Of a stretch of DNA of 64,000 nucleotides, positions 8,815 through 17,684 are shown piece after piece. The notes beneath the pieces were generated by a model, which did no database searches, was not told the origin of the DNA, and saw nothing but the letters and a program-made list of their open reading frames with translations. The stretch covers positions 248,001 through 312,000 of the forward strand of contig CAKOSO010000001.1 of the NCBI GenBank assembly GCA_934102355.1, written 5' to 3'. Made by a program: the position numbers and the translations under genes. Every line of letters begins with the position of its first letter. Positions within the stretch are counted from its first letter, which is position 1. The stretch comes from an uncultured Bacilli bacterium (GTDB lineage Bacteria > Bacillota_I > Bacilli_A > RF39 > UBA660).

Positions 8815-10941
8815 TTATTCATCAAAGAAATCATCAAAGAATTCATCTTCAGTAATCTTAATTTTCTTAGAATTATTAAAGATATTTGATACATCATCTT
8901 TTGCTTCATCAACAATTGATTTTAATTCTGTTTTTTCAGTATTTTCAACTTCTTTAATTTCTTTTTCTTTTTCAAGTTTTTCCTTTTCTAATTTTTCTCT
9001 TTCTTCTTCCTCTTTTTCAAGTTCAGCAATCTTCTCATCAATTCTCTTAACTAGTTCATCTACATCAAAATCATTATCATTAGATCCACCAATTAATTTA
9101 TCTATATCGTTTGAATTATTATTAAATGGTAATGGATTAACAGGAGCTTGTGCAAAAGGATTTATTCCAGAACTTAATCCAGCAAAAGGATTATTATCCA
9201 TTTGATTCATCATGCTATCTTGCTTTTTACTTTGAACAAAAGCCTTTAAATCAAATGTAGCAATTGGTTTTTTCTCGCGTTGAACAAATGGATCTGCTTC
9301 TGTCTTATTAATACCCCAATCAGTTTTCCAGTTAGGATAAAGTTTTGTTTTATATGGACGACATCTAGTTTTAATAACAATTGCTTCGTTTTCTTTCATA
9401 AGTTGTAATTCTGAAACAGAAATTAAAGGCCTTGTTTCTTCATGTTCCTTATCGCCTTTACCAACTTTCACCTTTTTCTCACCACATAACTTTGAAATTT
9501 CTTCCAAAGCAGAAAGTTCAGTAGTAAGTAGATATAATAAATTATTACAGTTACTACGTATTGTTTGTGCAATCTCTTTAGAATAAGTAGCTTCAAGACC
9601 AGCAAAGTTTTGAATAATCATTGTAAGTCTTATATGTCTTGATCTTGCAGCTGCAACCATTGTAGTAACATCTTTTAACGGAGGCATATTTTGGAACTCA
9701 TCAAGTATAAAATTAGTTCTTATAGGTAATGCTCCATTTTGAGTATGTTGAGCAACATCAATCAAAGATTCATAACATTGTTTAATAAAAATAGTAGCTA
9801 GAGCATGATATGTTTTCTTTTCATCTTGTATAATCATAAATACTGCTGTTTTTTCTTTACCAATCATGTCCATATCAAAGTCACTAGTAGAAAGCATCTC
9901 AGATAAATTTTCACGAGAAGCAAAAATTCTTATCTTTTGTTTAAATGTAGAAAGTATTGAACCCTTTGTTTCTTCTGGAGCATAAACAGTACCACTAGCA
10001 CATGTATAAGCAGCACTAGCAGGATTCTTTCCATTAAAGTATTCTTTTATATATGAACTTCTTGGTCCAAATCTTTCTTCACCAACTGATGCCATTACTG
10101 AAATACTATTAATATTTACTTCCTCTTCTTTAGCATCCTCAAAAAGGCCTAAAGTAAGACCAGCGAAAAAATCAGCTGAAGTCTTTTCCCAGAAAGCATC
10201 TTTATTTCCGCCCTCTTCATACAAGATATTAGAAGCAACGTCATCCAAAAGCTCCATTGCTTTATCAACATTACCACTTTTATATAACTTATAAGGTAAA
10301 GCTAAAGGATTCCAAGAATTTCCTCTTTGGGGTTCACGGAAGTTTAATACAACAATCTTATAACCTCTTTCTTTTAATAATCCAGCACTTTCTTTGTATA
10401 TTTCACCTTTTGGATCGGTGATAATCATTGATTCACCTTTTTTAATTAAAATCTTAACAAGTGGATGTACAACATCTTGCGTCTTACCAGCACCAGTAGA
10501 TCCAATAACTAAGTTATGTGATTCACCATTATCAAGCCATATTTTTTTACCATCATTTATAAGTGGAAAACCAGCAACATTATAATATGGTTCTTTAATA
10601 TCTACACAATCAAGTTTTTGTTTCATTTCTTTAGTTGTAGCAAATCTAGAATAACCACCTTTATCAGTTTCACCAAAACTTATTCCAAATCCCTTTTCTT
10701 TATCATAAAAATGAGAAGAAACACTAACAAATAAAAATATTAATACAACAAAATAAAATACAAGTACCATAGATATATATTTAGGACCAAATCCTATAAA
10801 TGGATTAAGTCCAGCAAAACTACCAGTAGTAGCAAAAGTATTAATATTAACAACTAAAATTGATACAGCAAAAAGTAAAACAACCGCAAATATTGCAAAA
10901 ATAAACCAATCTTTTGGTGTAGCCTTCAACTTAAACTTCAT
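8815..10941 (-). CDS. VirD4/TraG-family type IV coupling ATPase (orphan)
   Basis: The 708-residue protein has two N-terminal membrane helices (about 12-33 and 55-76), then a TraG/VirD4 ATPase with Walker A GSTGAGKT (147-154), the TDPKGE motif (175-180), Walker B ILDEFQNMP (412-420) and the MIIQNFAGLE segment. Coupling proteins hand DNA or protein substrates to a type IV secretion channel. The C-terminal 150 residues are low-complexity and Glu/Lys-rich and include a coiled coil. It has its own SigA promoter and terminator and sits between spoVA and rimM-trmD, with no relaxase or channel operon adjacent. Either the other parts are elsewhere or it serves a chromosomal role. Confidence 0.88.
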   Translation of the reverse strand: MKFKLKATPKDWFIFAIFAVVLLFAVSILVVNINTFATTGSFAGLNPFIGFGPKYISMVLVFYFVVLIFLFVSVSSHFYDKEKGFGISFGETDKGGYSRFATTKEMKQKLDCVDIKEPYYNVAGFPLINDGKKIWLDNGESHNLVIGSTGAGKTQDVVHPLVKILIKKGESMIITDPKGEIYKESAGLLKERGYKIVVLNFREPQRGNSWNPLALPYKLYKSGNVDKAMELLDDVASNILYEEGGNKDAFWEKTSADFFAGLTLGLFEDAKEEEVNINSISVMASVGEERFGPRSSYIKEYFNGKNPASAAYTCASGTVYAPEETKGSILSTFKQKIRIFASRENLSEMLSTSDFDMDMIGKEKTAVFMIIQDEKKTYHALATIFIKQCYESLIDVAQHTQNGALPIRTNFILDEFQNMPPLKDVTTMVAAARSRHIRLTMIIQNFAGLEATYSKEIAQTIRSNCNNLLYLLTTELSALEEISKLCGEKKVKVGKGDKEHEETRPLISVSELQLMKENEAIVIKTRCRPYKTKLYPNWKTDWGINKTEADPFVQREKKPIATFDLKAFVQSKKQDSMMNQMDNNPFAGLSSGINPFAQAPVNPLPFNNNSNDIDKLIGGSNDNDFDVDELVKRIDEKIAELEKEEEEREKLEKEKLEKEKEIKEVENTEKTELKSIVDEAKDDVSNIFNNSKKIKITEDEFFDDFFDE

Positions 10942-10971
10942 ATAAAAATCACCTCAGTAATATTCTCCTTA

Positions 10972-11000
10972 ATTATATCAAAAGGCATATTAATAAACAA
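10972..11000 (-). promoter_or_regulatory. SigA promoter of the virD4-like gene
   Basis: TTGTTT (10995-11000), a 17-base spacer and TATAAT (10972-10977) on the minus strand, 31 bases upstream of the ATG. The leader contains both AAGGAG and GAGGTGAT; the second is the functional ribosome binding site by position. Confidence 0.75.
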
Positions 11001-11019
11001 GTAATAACAAAAATATTTA

Positions 11020-11481
11020 TTAACGTCCCTTCTTACCCTTTTTCTCTTCTAAATAAAACTCTTCTTGATATACATAATTCATTTTATTCTTAACTTCTTG
11101 TTCTAATATTTCTAATTTTTTTATAAGAATATTATATTCTTTTTTATCCATAAACTCTTTATATTTAAACATTATTAACTGTCTAAATTTTTCTATTTCA
11201 TTTAAAGCCAACATAAATGAAGATGGATCAGTATTATCACTATCAAATAATAACTTTAAAAGTTTTAAAATTCTATCCATGTTTCTCTTGCTTTTCTTTG
11301 AAACATAATTTTTAATTAAAATAGGATTATAAAGTGTAACTTTAGACACATTGATCATACCATCAAGTTTAAAATCCTTCTTAGGACTGACACTAAGTCC
11401 TTTTAAATTTTCAAATTCACAAGCAGTAATTTTATTTTTTTTAGCTTTTTTGCAAACAGTAAATTTTGTAAATTCAGACAT
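11020..11481 (-). CDS. Uncharacterised protein between trmD and virD4
   Basis: I do not recognise this 153-residue, lysine-rich protein. It has no signal peptide or membrane segment. The second half (about 65-140, EIEKFRQLIMFKYKEFMDKK and following) is strongly helical and probably a coiled coil. The start has GAGGTG and lies 11 bases after the trmD stop, so it is the last gene of the rimM-trmD operon. The virD4-like gene follows after 78 bases with its own promoter. The basic, helical character would suit nucleic-acid or ribosome binding or an accessory role for VirD4, but that is speculation. Confidence 0.6.
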   Translation of the reverse strand: MSEFTKFTVCKKAKKNKITACEFENLKGLSVSPKKDFKLDGMINVSKVTLYNPILIKNYVSKKSKRNMDRILKLLKLLFDSDNTDPSSFMLALNEIEKFRQLIMFKYKEFMDKKEYNILIKKLEILEQEVKNKMNYVYQEEFYLEEKKGKKGR

Positions 11482-11491
11482 ATTAACACCT

Positions 11492-12154
11492 CTATTTTAA
11501 TAAGTCCCCTCTTTTTTCTTTTGTAATTCTAATTTGTTCTTGGTGCCTATATTCATTTATCTTTTTGTGATCACCACTAAGCAAAACATCAGGTACTTTC
11601 ATACCTCTAAAATCTCTAGGTTTTGTATAAGTAGGATAATCTAATAAATTATCATTAAATGATTCACTTTCAAGAGACTCAACTGATATAACTCCATCTA
11701 AAAGTCTAATTATAGAGTCACTTATAGCCATTGCAGGAATTTCTCCACCTGTAAGTATAAAATCTCCAATAGAGACTTCAAAATCTGCTAACGACCTTAT
11801 TCTATCATCAAAGCCCTCATAATGTCCACAAATAATAATTAATTCTTTTATATTTTTAAAATCATTTGCCATCTTTTGATTATAAGTTTTTCCATCAGGA
11901 GTAAGTAATATAACCTTAGAATCAGCTGTTCTTACAGATTCAACTGCATCAAAAATAGGTTGAGGTGTTAATACCATACCAGCACCACCCCCAAAAGGTG
12001 TATCATCAACCTTCTTATGTGGATCCTTACTAAAATCTCTAAAATTAATTATATTTACTTCAACTAATCCATTATTTATTGCCCTTTTAATAATTGATTC
12101 ATTTAAAAAACCAGTAAACATTTCAGGAAAAAGCGTCAAAATATTTATTTTCAT
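11492..12154 (-). CDS. trmD: tRNA (guanine-N1-)-methyltransferase TrmD
   Basis: The 220-residue SPOUT methyltransferase methylates G37 next to the anticodon, which prevents frameshifting. Signatures are the N-terminal INILTLFPEMF, KVDDTPFGGGAGMVL, ICGHYEGFDDRI, the knot segment SIGDFILTGGEIPAM and PRDFRGMKVPDVLLSGDH. The C-terminus stops at KEKRGDLL, slightly shorter than many orthologues but complete in the known domains. The start overlaps rimM as ATGA. The usual partners rpsP, ffh and rplS are absent here. Confidence 0.97.
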   Translation of the reverse strand: MKINILTLFPEMFTGFLNESIIKRAINNGLVEVNIINFRDFSKDPHKKVDDTPFGGGAGMVLTPQPIFDAVESVRTADSKVILLTPDGKTYNQKMANDFKNIKELIIICGHYEGFDDRIRSLADFEVSIGDFILTGGEIPAMAISDSIIRLLDGVISVESLESESFNDNLLDYPTYTKPRDFRGMKVPDVLLSGDHKKINEYRHQEQIRITKEKRGDLLK

Positions 12155-12645
12155 ACCAATCCCTCCACATTTTTTAAAAGTAAAATATTATTTTTTAAAT
12201 CAACCACATTAATAAAATTATCATTTTTAGGAACATATATAGTTTTATTTCTATCTTTTATAACAAATACATCATTACCATTTCCCATATCATTAATACT
12301 AACAACAGTACCAATAAAATTATTATTAAAATATACTGACATATTAATAAAATCTTCATTAACATATTGATTATAAGAAAGTTTAAGTTGATCTTTAGAT
12401 ACAAACACAAGTAAATTTTTATAAGGAATAACTTTATCAATATCATCTAAACCATTAAGCATAACCATATCATAATCCTTATGAACTCTATAAGATAATA
12501 TTTTTCGTTCCTCATAATTTTTACCAATATATAAAGTATTACCAACAACAAATACTTTATCTTTATACTTAAAATTAGAACGTATCTTAATCTCACCCTT
12601 AATGCCATGAGTAGTAATTATTCTACCAATATAAACATACTCCAT
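12151..12645 (-). CDS. rimM: Ribosome maturation factor RimM
   Basis: The 164-residue protein begins YIGRIITTHGIKGEIKI, the RimM N-terminal barrel signature, and has a C-terminal PRC-barrel half (FIGTVVSINDMGNGNDVFVI). RimM binds S19 and assists 30S head maturation. ATG 12645 has TTGGAGGAG upstream; a TTG further upstream was rejected. It overlaps trmD by four bases, the common rimM-trmD arrangement. Confidence 0.93.
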   Translation of the reverse strand: MEYVYIGRIITTHGIKGEIKIRSNFKYKDKVFVVGNTLYIGKNYEERKILSYRVHKDYDMVMLNGLDDIDKVIPYKNLLVFVSKDQLKLSYNQYVNEDFINMSVYFNNNFIGTVVSINDMGNGNDVFVIKDRNKTIYVPKNDNFINVVDLKNNILLLKNVEGLV

Positions 12646-12706
12646 AAAACTCCTCCAAACAATCAAAATATACGTATATATTATAAATTAAATTTCAAAA
12701 AAATAA

Positions 12707-12733
12707 AAGAAAAAAAGATATATAAATATCTTT
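12707..12733 (-). terminator. Terminator overlapping the stop codon of the 12732-13328 gene
   Basis: AAAGATAT (12714-12721) pairs with ATATCTTT (12726-12733), followed by T-rich sequence on the minus strand. The stem enters the TAA codon of the upstream gene. Confidence 0.65.
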
Positions 12734-13328
12734 ATCTAATACCTCTACCAGAAGCACTTTCTCCATAGTAATCATTAAGCTTATCCATCCACATTTTATC
12801 TATCATATTCTGCGGATTATCTTCAGACCTAACAAAACCAAGTCTAACATTATAATCAACATATGAATTAAGTACACTAAATGCTAAATGCTCACTTTGA
12901 TTTTCAGCAATACTTCTATTTGGATTTTGAAAATCAACATTTTTTCCATCAGCAACAAATAAACTCATACCAGTTAATAATTGATTTTTTAATGTACTAA
13001 TATTATTGCTTTTTATTGATTCCATACAGTACATAACCCATGTTTTTGCATCATTAGTTATGCTTCCAGGATTACTATGTTCATAATTGCTTAATCTCAC
13101 CATATTTTTTAGTAATGCTTTTGTAATTTGTTCTCCGTCCAAACAGCAAACCATAGCTCTCGCATCATTATTTCTCGTAAATCCATTATAATTACCATGT
13201 GTTGCTGCAGAAGCAATTGCATAAGAAATATTTAAATTTATATCATCTTGTTTAGATGCCATATGTCTATTAAAAGTCTCGATTGCAGCATATTCTAAAA
13301 CTTGTTCATCATTCATAATTTGACTCAT
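12732..13328 (-). CDS. Uncharacterised soluble protein
   Basis: I do not recognise this 198-residue protein. It has no signal peptide or membrane helix, has mixed charge, and contains a CC pair (MVCCLDGEQ) and a C-terminal ESASGRGIR tail. The amphipathic, probably helical segments give no known motif. ATG 13328 is preferred with GGTGAT 4 bases upstream; another ATG at 13340 has AAGG and cannot be excluded. It lies between the SpoU methyltransferase gene (48 bases upstream) and its own terminator. The codon pattern resembles neighbouring genes, so I see no sign of recent transfer. Confidence 0.6.
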   Translation of the reverse strand: MSQIMNDEQVLEYAAIETFNRHMASKQDDINLNISYAIASAATHGNYNGFTRNNDARAMVCCLDGEQITKALLKNMVRLSNYEHSNPGSITNDAKTWVMYCMESIKSNNISTLKNQLLTGMSLFVADGKNVDFQNPNRSIAENQSEHLAFSVLNSYVDYNVRLGFVRSEDNPQNMIDKMWMDKLNDYYGESASGRGIR

Positions 13329-13376
13329 TCTAATCACCATTCCTACCTTAAATTATACAATATATACTTTAATTTT

Positions 13377-14096
13377 TCAATTCATTATTTCATACATAAT
13401 AATACTAGTTGCAACACCAACATTTAAACTCTCAACATTATTTGTTTTTATATAAAGATTACCATCAACAAGTTCTTTAACCTTCTTGTTTACCCCATTA
13501 CCTTCACTACCCATAACAACAGCAATTCTTTCACATTCAACATTTCTTATATCAATTCCACAAGTAACATCAGTTCCATAAACAAAAACACCATTATCCT
13601 TCAAATACAATATAACATTTTCCAAATTATCAAAAACTATATTCATTTTAAAAATAGCACCTTCAGTAGCTCTTATCACTTTATCATTATATAAATCACA
13701 ACAATTATCACCAATTACTAAAGTATCTATATCAAATGCAAGAGCACTTCTTATAATAGTGCCAAGATTCCCCGGATCACTTACCTCATCTAAAAGAATA
13801 TATTTATTTCCTTTTAAAACACCATTTCCCGGTTTTTTTATAACACCAATAACATTAGTAACAGGTAAAGTTTTTATCTTATTTAAAACTTCACAAGATA
13901 CATTATCATAGTTAAAATTTATATCAAAAGAAAAACCATCTTTTATATATAACTCTTTCAATAACCCATTTTTATAAGCTTCTTCTATAACATTAGGAAT
14001 CTCAACTACAAATAAACCCTCTTCATCACGATATTTTTTATTTCTTAATTTAACAATATGTTTAATCTTTTTATTATCCAAACTAGTTATTAACAT
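13377..14096 (-). CDS. TrmH/SpoU-family RNA 2'-O-methyltransferase
   Basis: The 239-residue protein has an N-terminal substrate-binding domain starting LITSLDNKKIKHIVKLRNKK and a C-terminal SPOUT domain with its three motifs: VSDPGNLGTIIRSALAFDID, RIAVVMGSEGNGV and SLNVGVATSIIMYE. These enzymes methylate ribose 2'-OH groups in rRNA or tRNA using S-adenosylmethionine. The arrangement resembles Bacillus YsgA. The precise target is unknown. It follows the YgjP-like gene by 9 bases. Confidence 0.88.
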   Translation of the reverse strand: MLITSLDNKKIKHIVKLRNKKYRDEEGLFVVEIPNVIEEAYKNGLLKELYIKDGFSFDINFNYDNVSCEVLNKIKTLPVTNVIGVIKKPGNGVLKGNKYILLDEVSDPGNLGTIIRSALAFDIDTLVIGDNCCDLYNDKVIRATEGAIFKMNIVFDNLENVILYLKDNGVFVYGTDVTCGIDIRNVECERIAVVMGSEGNGVNKKVKELVDGNLYIKTNNVESLNVGVATSIIMYEIMN

Positions 14097-14105
14097 AACA
14101 TCACC

Positions 14106-14747
14106 TCATAAAATATTTTTCATTTCTTTTCTTATAATTTTATAATTAGGAGAATACTTAGAAACCACATTCCAAAATGCCTTTGAATGATTAGATTCAA
14201 TAAGATGCGAAAGTTCATGAATTATTACATAATCCAAATACTTAACATCAAGTTTAATTAAATTAAGATTTAAAGTAATAACACATCTAGTAACATTACA
14301 AACACCCCATTTACTAGTCATTTTTCTAATATTAAGCGAAGGATATGGTATATTCTCTCTAAACAAAGCATAACAATAATTAAGCCTTTCAAGAAATAAA
14401 ATTTTTGCTTGTTTCTTATAGAAATTATCAATATTCATATTTCTATTAATAAATACTTTATCATTAGTAAAAATAACTTTTTTATTTTCTATATAATTTA
14501 TTTCATAATATTTACCCAAATAAAATATTTTATTATATCCTTTTTTATTTCTTTCAGAAATGGTATTAATCATCTTAGTTATACTACTAATATTATCATT
14601 AATAAACTTTTCTACTTGACTATTTCTAATATATTTAGGTGCTGTTACATAAATAGTTAAATCATCTTTAACTCTTAAATACATATTCTTATTACTCTTA
14701 TACACTATATCAACATTATAATCATTACCATTTATGTTAACTACCAT
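14106..14747 (-). CDS. YgjP-like (DUF45) zinc-dependent hydrolase
   Basis: The 213-residue protein has the YgjP layout: an N-terminal beta-rich part (VKDDLTIYVTAPKY), then SKWGVCN and the zinc motif HELSHLIESNH followed by FWNVVSKYSPNY. The HExxH-plus-distal-His pattern is typical of gluzincin-like metallopeptidases; the family's biochemical role is poorly known and it often neighbours restriction or housekeeping genes. ATG 14747 has AGGTGG five bases upstream. A longer ORF start 39 bases earlier lacks a ribosome binding site. It heads a unit with the SpoU gene. Confidence 0.83.
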   Translation of the reverse strand: MVVNINGNDYNVDIVYKSNKNMYLRVKDDLTIYVTAPKYIRNSQVEKFINDNISSITKMINTISERNKKGYNKIFYLGKYYEINYIENKKVIFTNDKVFINRNMNIDNFYKKQAKILFLERLNYCYALFRENIPYPSLNIRKMTSKWGVCNVTRCVITLNLNLIKLDVKYLDYVIIHELSHLIESNHSKAFWNVVSKYSPNYKIIRKEMKNIL

Positions 14748-14804
14748 AAAACCACCTAAAAATATTATAACATCTTTAAAAAACAAATCATATATAAATT
14801 TACT

Positions 14805-14832
14805 TTGACAAAAACAAATAAATTGCTATAAA
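14805..14832 (+). promoter_or_regulatory. SigA promoter of the 14865 gene
   Basis: TTGACA (14805-14810), a 16-base spacer and TATAAA (14827-14832) lie upstream of an AGGAGG ribosome binding site (14855-14860). A TATAAT at 14834-14839 has too long a spacer (23 bases). Confidence 0.65.
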
Positions 14833-14864
14833 CTATAATTATAAAGACACTTCCAGGAGGATTT

Positions 14865-15791
14865 ATGAAAAGAAGTACACAAGAAAAAATTATAAACACT
14901 ATAAATCATTATACCGATAATTTACAAATAGCTGATGAAACATTCATAGCAAAAATATATCTAATATTATTGGATGATGATAAAAGTATAAAACCATATT
15001 TACAAAGAATAATAATAGATTCTAAAGAACAACACATAATTACAAAAAAGGCATGTCAATATTCACCAGAATATAATACTATAGGAATAGATTTTCAAAA
15101 GCTAGATAAAAACATTTCAGAAAATATTTATGAATTTTTTAAAAGTGATATCGAAAAAGAAAATATATTACTATATAACATTGAAGTAGTAAGATTAATA
15201 CTAGGAGAATATGAACAAGCAAAACTTCTAAAAGAATGCACTGAACAAGAAAGTTTTGAAAATAAACTTCTAAAATTTTCATTTGAATGTGATTTGCACA
15301 AAAGAAACCAAACAATAAAGCCAGATAACATAACACACGAAAAATATGTTGATTACATTCTATCAGAAGAAGACTTAAATTATATGACAAATGTAGAATA
15401 TATAAGTCCAAAATCAAGAATTGCATTTGCAAAATCATACTTTGAAATTAAAAAGATTCTAAAAATCTATAACAACGATAAAATAGATGACTATGAAAAA
15501 TTCATTTATCATAGCGCTATGTTAAATGATTACTATAATCAATATAAATTAGAAAACTCACCAATCAAAAACTTTATAAGAGCTAAAAAAACACTTATGA
15601 GAAATTTTGGTATTGAAAATGATGATTTTGAAAAGTTAATAAAAGAAGAACAACAAATAGAAAAAGAATTAGATCTTAAAGAGAGATTAATATATGGAAT
15701 GGATATCACACCAGAAGAATACGACTACACTCTATATAAATGTGCAACAACAAATGCATGTAAAAAATCAAACGCAAGAATAAGAATATAA
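14865..15791 (+). CDS. Uncharacterised 308-residue cytoplasmic protein
   Basis: I do not recognise this protein. It is soluble, acidic and lysine-rich and mostly helical, with a C-terminal basic tail (KKSNARIRI). It is one of few plus-strand genes in this part, with its own consensus promoter, AGGAGG and terminator, so it is probably expressed as a single gene. The segment LLYNIEVVRLILGEYEQAKL resembles in spacing the YTAYHEIRHILQEETKI segment of the protein at 53048-54136, with the HExxH residues missing; this may be a coincidence or a degenerate paralogue. Confidence 0.55.
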   Translation: MKRSTQEKIINTINHYTDNLQIADETFIAKIYLILLDDDKSIKPYLQRIIIDSKEQHIITKKACQYSPEYNTIGIDFQKLDKNISENIYEFFKSDIEKENILLYNIEVVRLILGEYEQAKLLKECTEQESFENKLLKFSFECDLHKRNQTIKPDNITHEKYVDYILSEEDLNYMTNVEYISPKSRIAFAKSYFEIKKILKIYNNDKIDDYEKFIYHSAMLNDYYNQYKLENSPIKNFIRAKKTLMRNFGIENDDFEKLIKEEQQIEKELDLKERLIYGMDITPEEYDYTLYKCATTNACKKSNARIRI

Positions 15792-15792
15792 A

Positions 15793-15818
15793 AAAATTCC
15801 CAAATCAATGGGAATTTT
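15793..15818. terminator. Bidirectional terminator between the 14865 gene and the histidine kinase
   Basis: AAAATTCCC (15793-15801) pairs with GGGAATTTT (15810-15818) with an 8-base loop. T-rich sequence follows on both strands, with seven T on the minus strand. It overlaps the kinase stop codon. Confidence 0.85.
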
Positions 15819-17604
15819 ATTTTACTAAATTAGATATATCTGAAGAGAAATCTTTTCGATTTTTATGCAAGTCAATAAATCCTTTAAAACCTAACTTAAG
15901 ATAACCTTGTATTTCGATATCAGATGTATCTTTTGTTAAAACATAAACCGGTATCTTAAAATTATCTAAAGCTTGTAATTTTTTAAGAGTTGTAACACCA
16001 CTAAGTTTATCCATATCATCTTTCATAAGAATAAGATCAAAATTTTCACCTTTTCTTACCTTAGCAAGACAAGACTCTCCGCTTTTTGAAACAATAAGTT
16101 CAATATCCTTTGGCTTTAAAATTTTAGTAATTGATTTAACTTCATTTAAATTATCATCCACTAAAAGAATTCTTTTACTTGCACTATATTTATTTAAAAG
16201 ACCTTCTTCTGGAACAATTTTTTGATCAAGAACTATAGTAATTTTTGTACCTTCATTTAATCTACTATCAATAATTAACTTTCCACCAATTAAATCAATT
16301 ATTGTTTTAGCAAGTTTTAAATGTTGATTATGTGCTTCAATTTTTTCAAACTCTTGTTCAGAAATATCACTTGCGCTTTCTAATACATCATTAACTTGAT
16401 CAGCACTCATTCCACATCCAGTATCTTCAACTACAATTAAAATCCTACAAATATCACCTTTATTAATAAAGCTTGCTCTATATGAAATAGACCCTTTGTC
16501 AGTATATTTTACTGCATTATTTAAAATAATACTAAGAGCTTGTTTTAATCTAAGACCGTCACCATAAAGATTCTGTGGAATATTATTTGAAATATCAACA
16601 TTAAGTTCAACATCTTTATTAACTAAGTTACTGCTTAATATTTTTGATGTTTGCTTAAATATTGTACTAATATTATATTTATTATATTTAACATCAAGTT
16701 TTGATGAAGCAATAGATGATATATCTAAAGCATCATTAATTATATTCATAACTTTTCTAGATGAAAGTTTAATATCATTAGCAATTTCCTTAGCTTCATC
16801 TAAACTAGTAGCATCATCAATATAACTACACAAATCATATATCTCACTAGTAGGTTTTTTAATATTCTGAGTTATATTAAATAAAAACATAGATTTTTCA
16901 GTATTAGAACTAGTAGAAATTTCTCTAGATCTTTTTAATTCTTCAATTATTTTTACATCCGGATTTTCAATAGTAAAATACATTATAAATGTTACTAAAA
17001 ATAATGATATAGATATAACTAAAAATCCTGGATTTATAATTCTTACAACTAAAGCAAAAAAAACACAACCAATCAAAGAAAATAACGGAATATATTTTTT
17101 CCATTGTATATTCTTAAAATTCAAAACAACAGACAAGATCCAAGAAATAATACATCCACCGGCAATTATTGCTATAAAATCAGTACTAATACCATAAGAA
17201 TACACAACATTATTTTCGTAGTAATAATATAAAGGTAAAGTACATACAATTAAAACGCTTAAAATATAGCTAAATATAAACAACATCATAGCAATTTTAG
17301 CAACTTTTTGACTAACATTAACAAATGATATCTGATATATATAAAAAGTAAATATAAACAACCAACTTACTATATGAACCAACCATAATCTATTAATGAT
17401 TACTACTGAAATTGGAAACAATTCCTTATTTGCAGTAAAATAGCAACACAAAAGCTCTATAATAAGTCCGCAAAAACTTAAAACTATCAAAATATTATAT
17501 ATCTTTGTTTCAACAGTGTTAACACGTTTTTTAGAAAAGTATGAAATTAAAATTACTAATCCAAAAAGCATACAACAAATCATACTTCCAATAGCTTGAT
17601 ACAA
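15817..17604 (-). CDS. Hybrid sensor histidine kinase with both phospho-acceptor residues replaced
   Basis: The 595-residue protein has seven predicted N-terminal membrane helices (residues about 5-210), a HisKA dimerisation segment, an ATPase domain and a C-terminal receiver. The kinase box reads FLFNITQNIKKPTSEI where the family has FLxNxSHExRTPL, so the acceptor His is Gln (codon 16867-16869). The ATP site looks intact: N box ILNNAVKYT, DTGCG and a G2-like LIGGKL. In the receiver the acidic pair VDDN is present, but the phospho-Asp position in LILMKDDMDKLSG is Lys (codon 16021-16023). It may bind ATP yet cannot relay phosphate in the usual way. The TTG at 17604 is chosen because AAGGAG precedes it by 8 bases. 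Confidence 0.8.
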   Translation of the reverse strand: MYQAIGSMICCMLFGLVILISYFSKKRVNTVETKIYNILIVLSFCGLIIELLCCYFTANKELFPISVVIINRLWLVHIVSWLFIFTFYIYQISFVNVSQKVAKIAMMLFIFSYILSVLIVCTLPLYYYYENNVVYSYGISTDFIAIIAGGCIISWILSVVLNFKNIQWKKYIPLFSLIGCVFFALVVRIINPGFLVISISLFLVTFIMYFTIENPDVKIIEELKRSREISTSSNTEKSMFLFNITQNIKKPTSEIYDLCSYIDDATSLDEAKEIANDIKLSSRKVMNIINDALDISSIASSKLDVKYNKYNISTIFKQTSKILSSNLVNKDVELNVDISNNIPQNLYGDGLRLKQALSIILNNAVKYTDKGSISYRASFINKGDICRILIVVEDTGCGMSADQVNDVLESASDISEQEFEKIEAHNQHLKLAKTIIDLIGGKLIIDSRLNEGTKITIVLDQKIVPEEGLLNKYSASKRILLVDDNLNEVKSITKILKPKDIELIVSKSGESCLAKVRKGENFDLILMKDDMDKLSGVTTLKKLQALDNFKIPVYVLTKDTSDIEIQGYLKLGFKGFIDLHKNRKDFSSDISNLVK

Positions 17605-17635
17605 AACAATCACTCCTTCTATTCTATATAAGAAA

Positions 17636-17664
17636 AGTATAACACAATAATAAAAAGTAAACAA
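17636..17664 (-). promoter_or_regulatory. SigA promoter of the hybrid kinase gene
   Basis: TTGTTT (17659-17664), a 17-base spacer and TATACT (17636-17641) on the minus strand. The -35 lies inside the terminator hairpin of the acyl-CoA synthetase gene. Confidence 0.6.
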
Positions 17665-17679
17665 TTAAGTTTACTTTTT
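17652..17679 (-). terminator. Terminator of the acyl-CoA synthetase gene
   Basis: An 11-bp perfect stem (17652-17662 with 17669-17679, loop of 6) lies directly after the stop codon on the minus strand; the last T run is short. Confidence 0.7.
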
Positions 17680-17684
17680 TTAAA

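Noticed and set aside
8705..9205. Plus-strand Ser/Phe-rich open frame
   Set aside because: It mirrors the Glu/Lys-rich C-terminus of the VirD4-like gene and has no ribosome binding site or motif.
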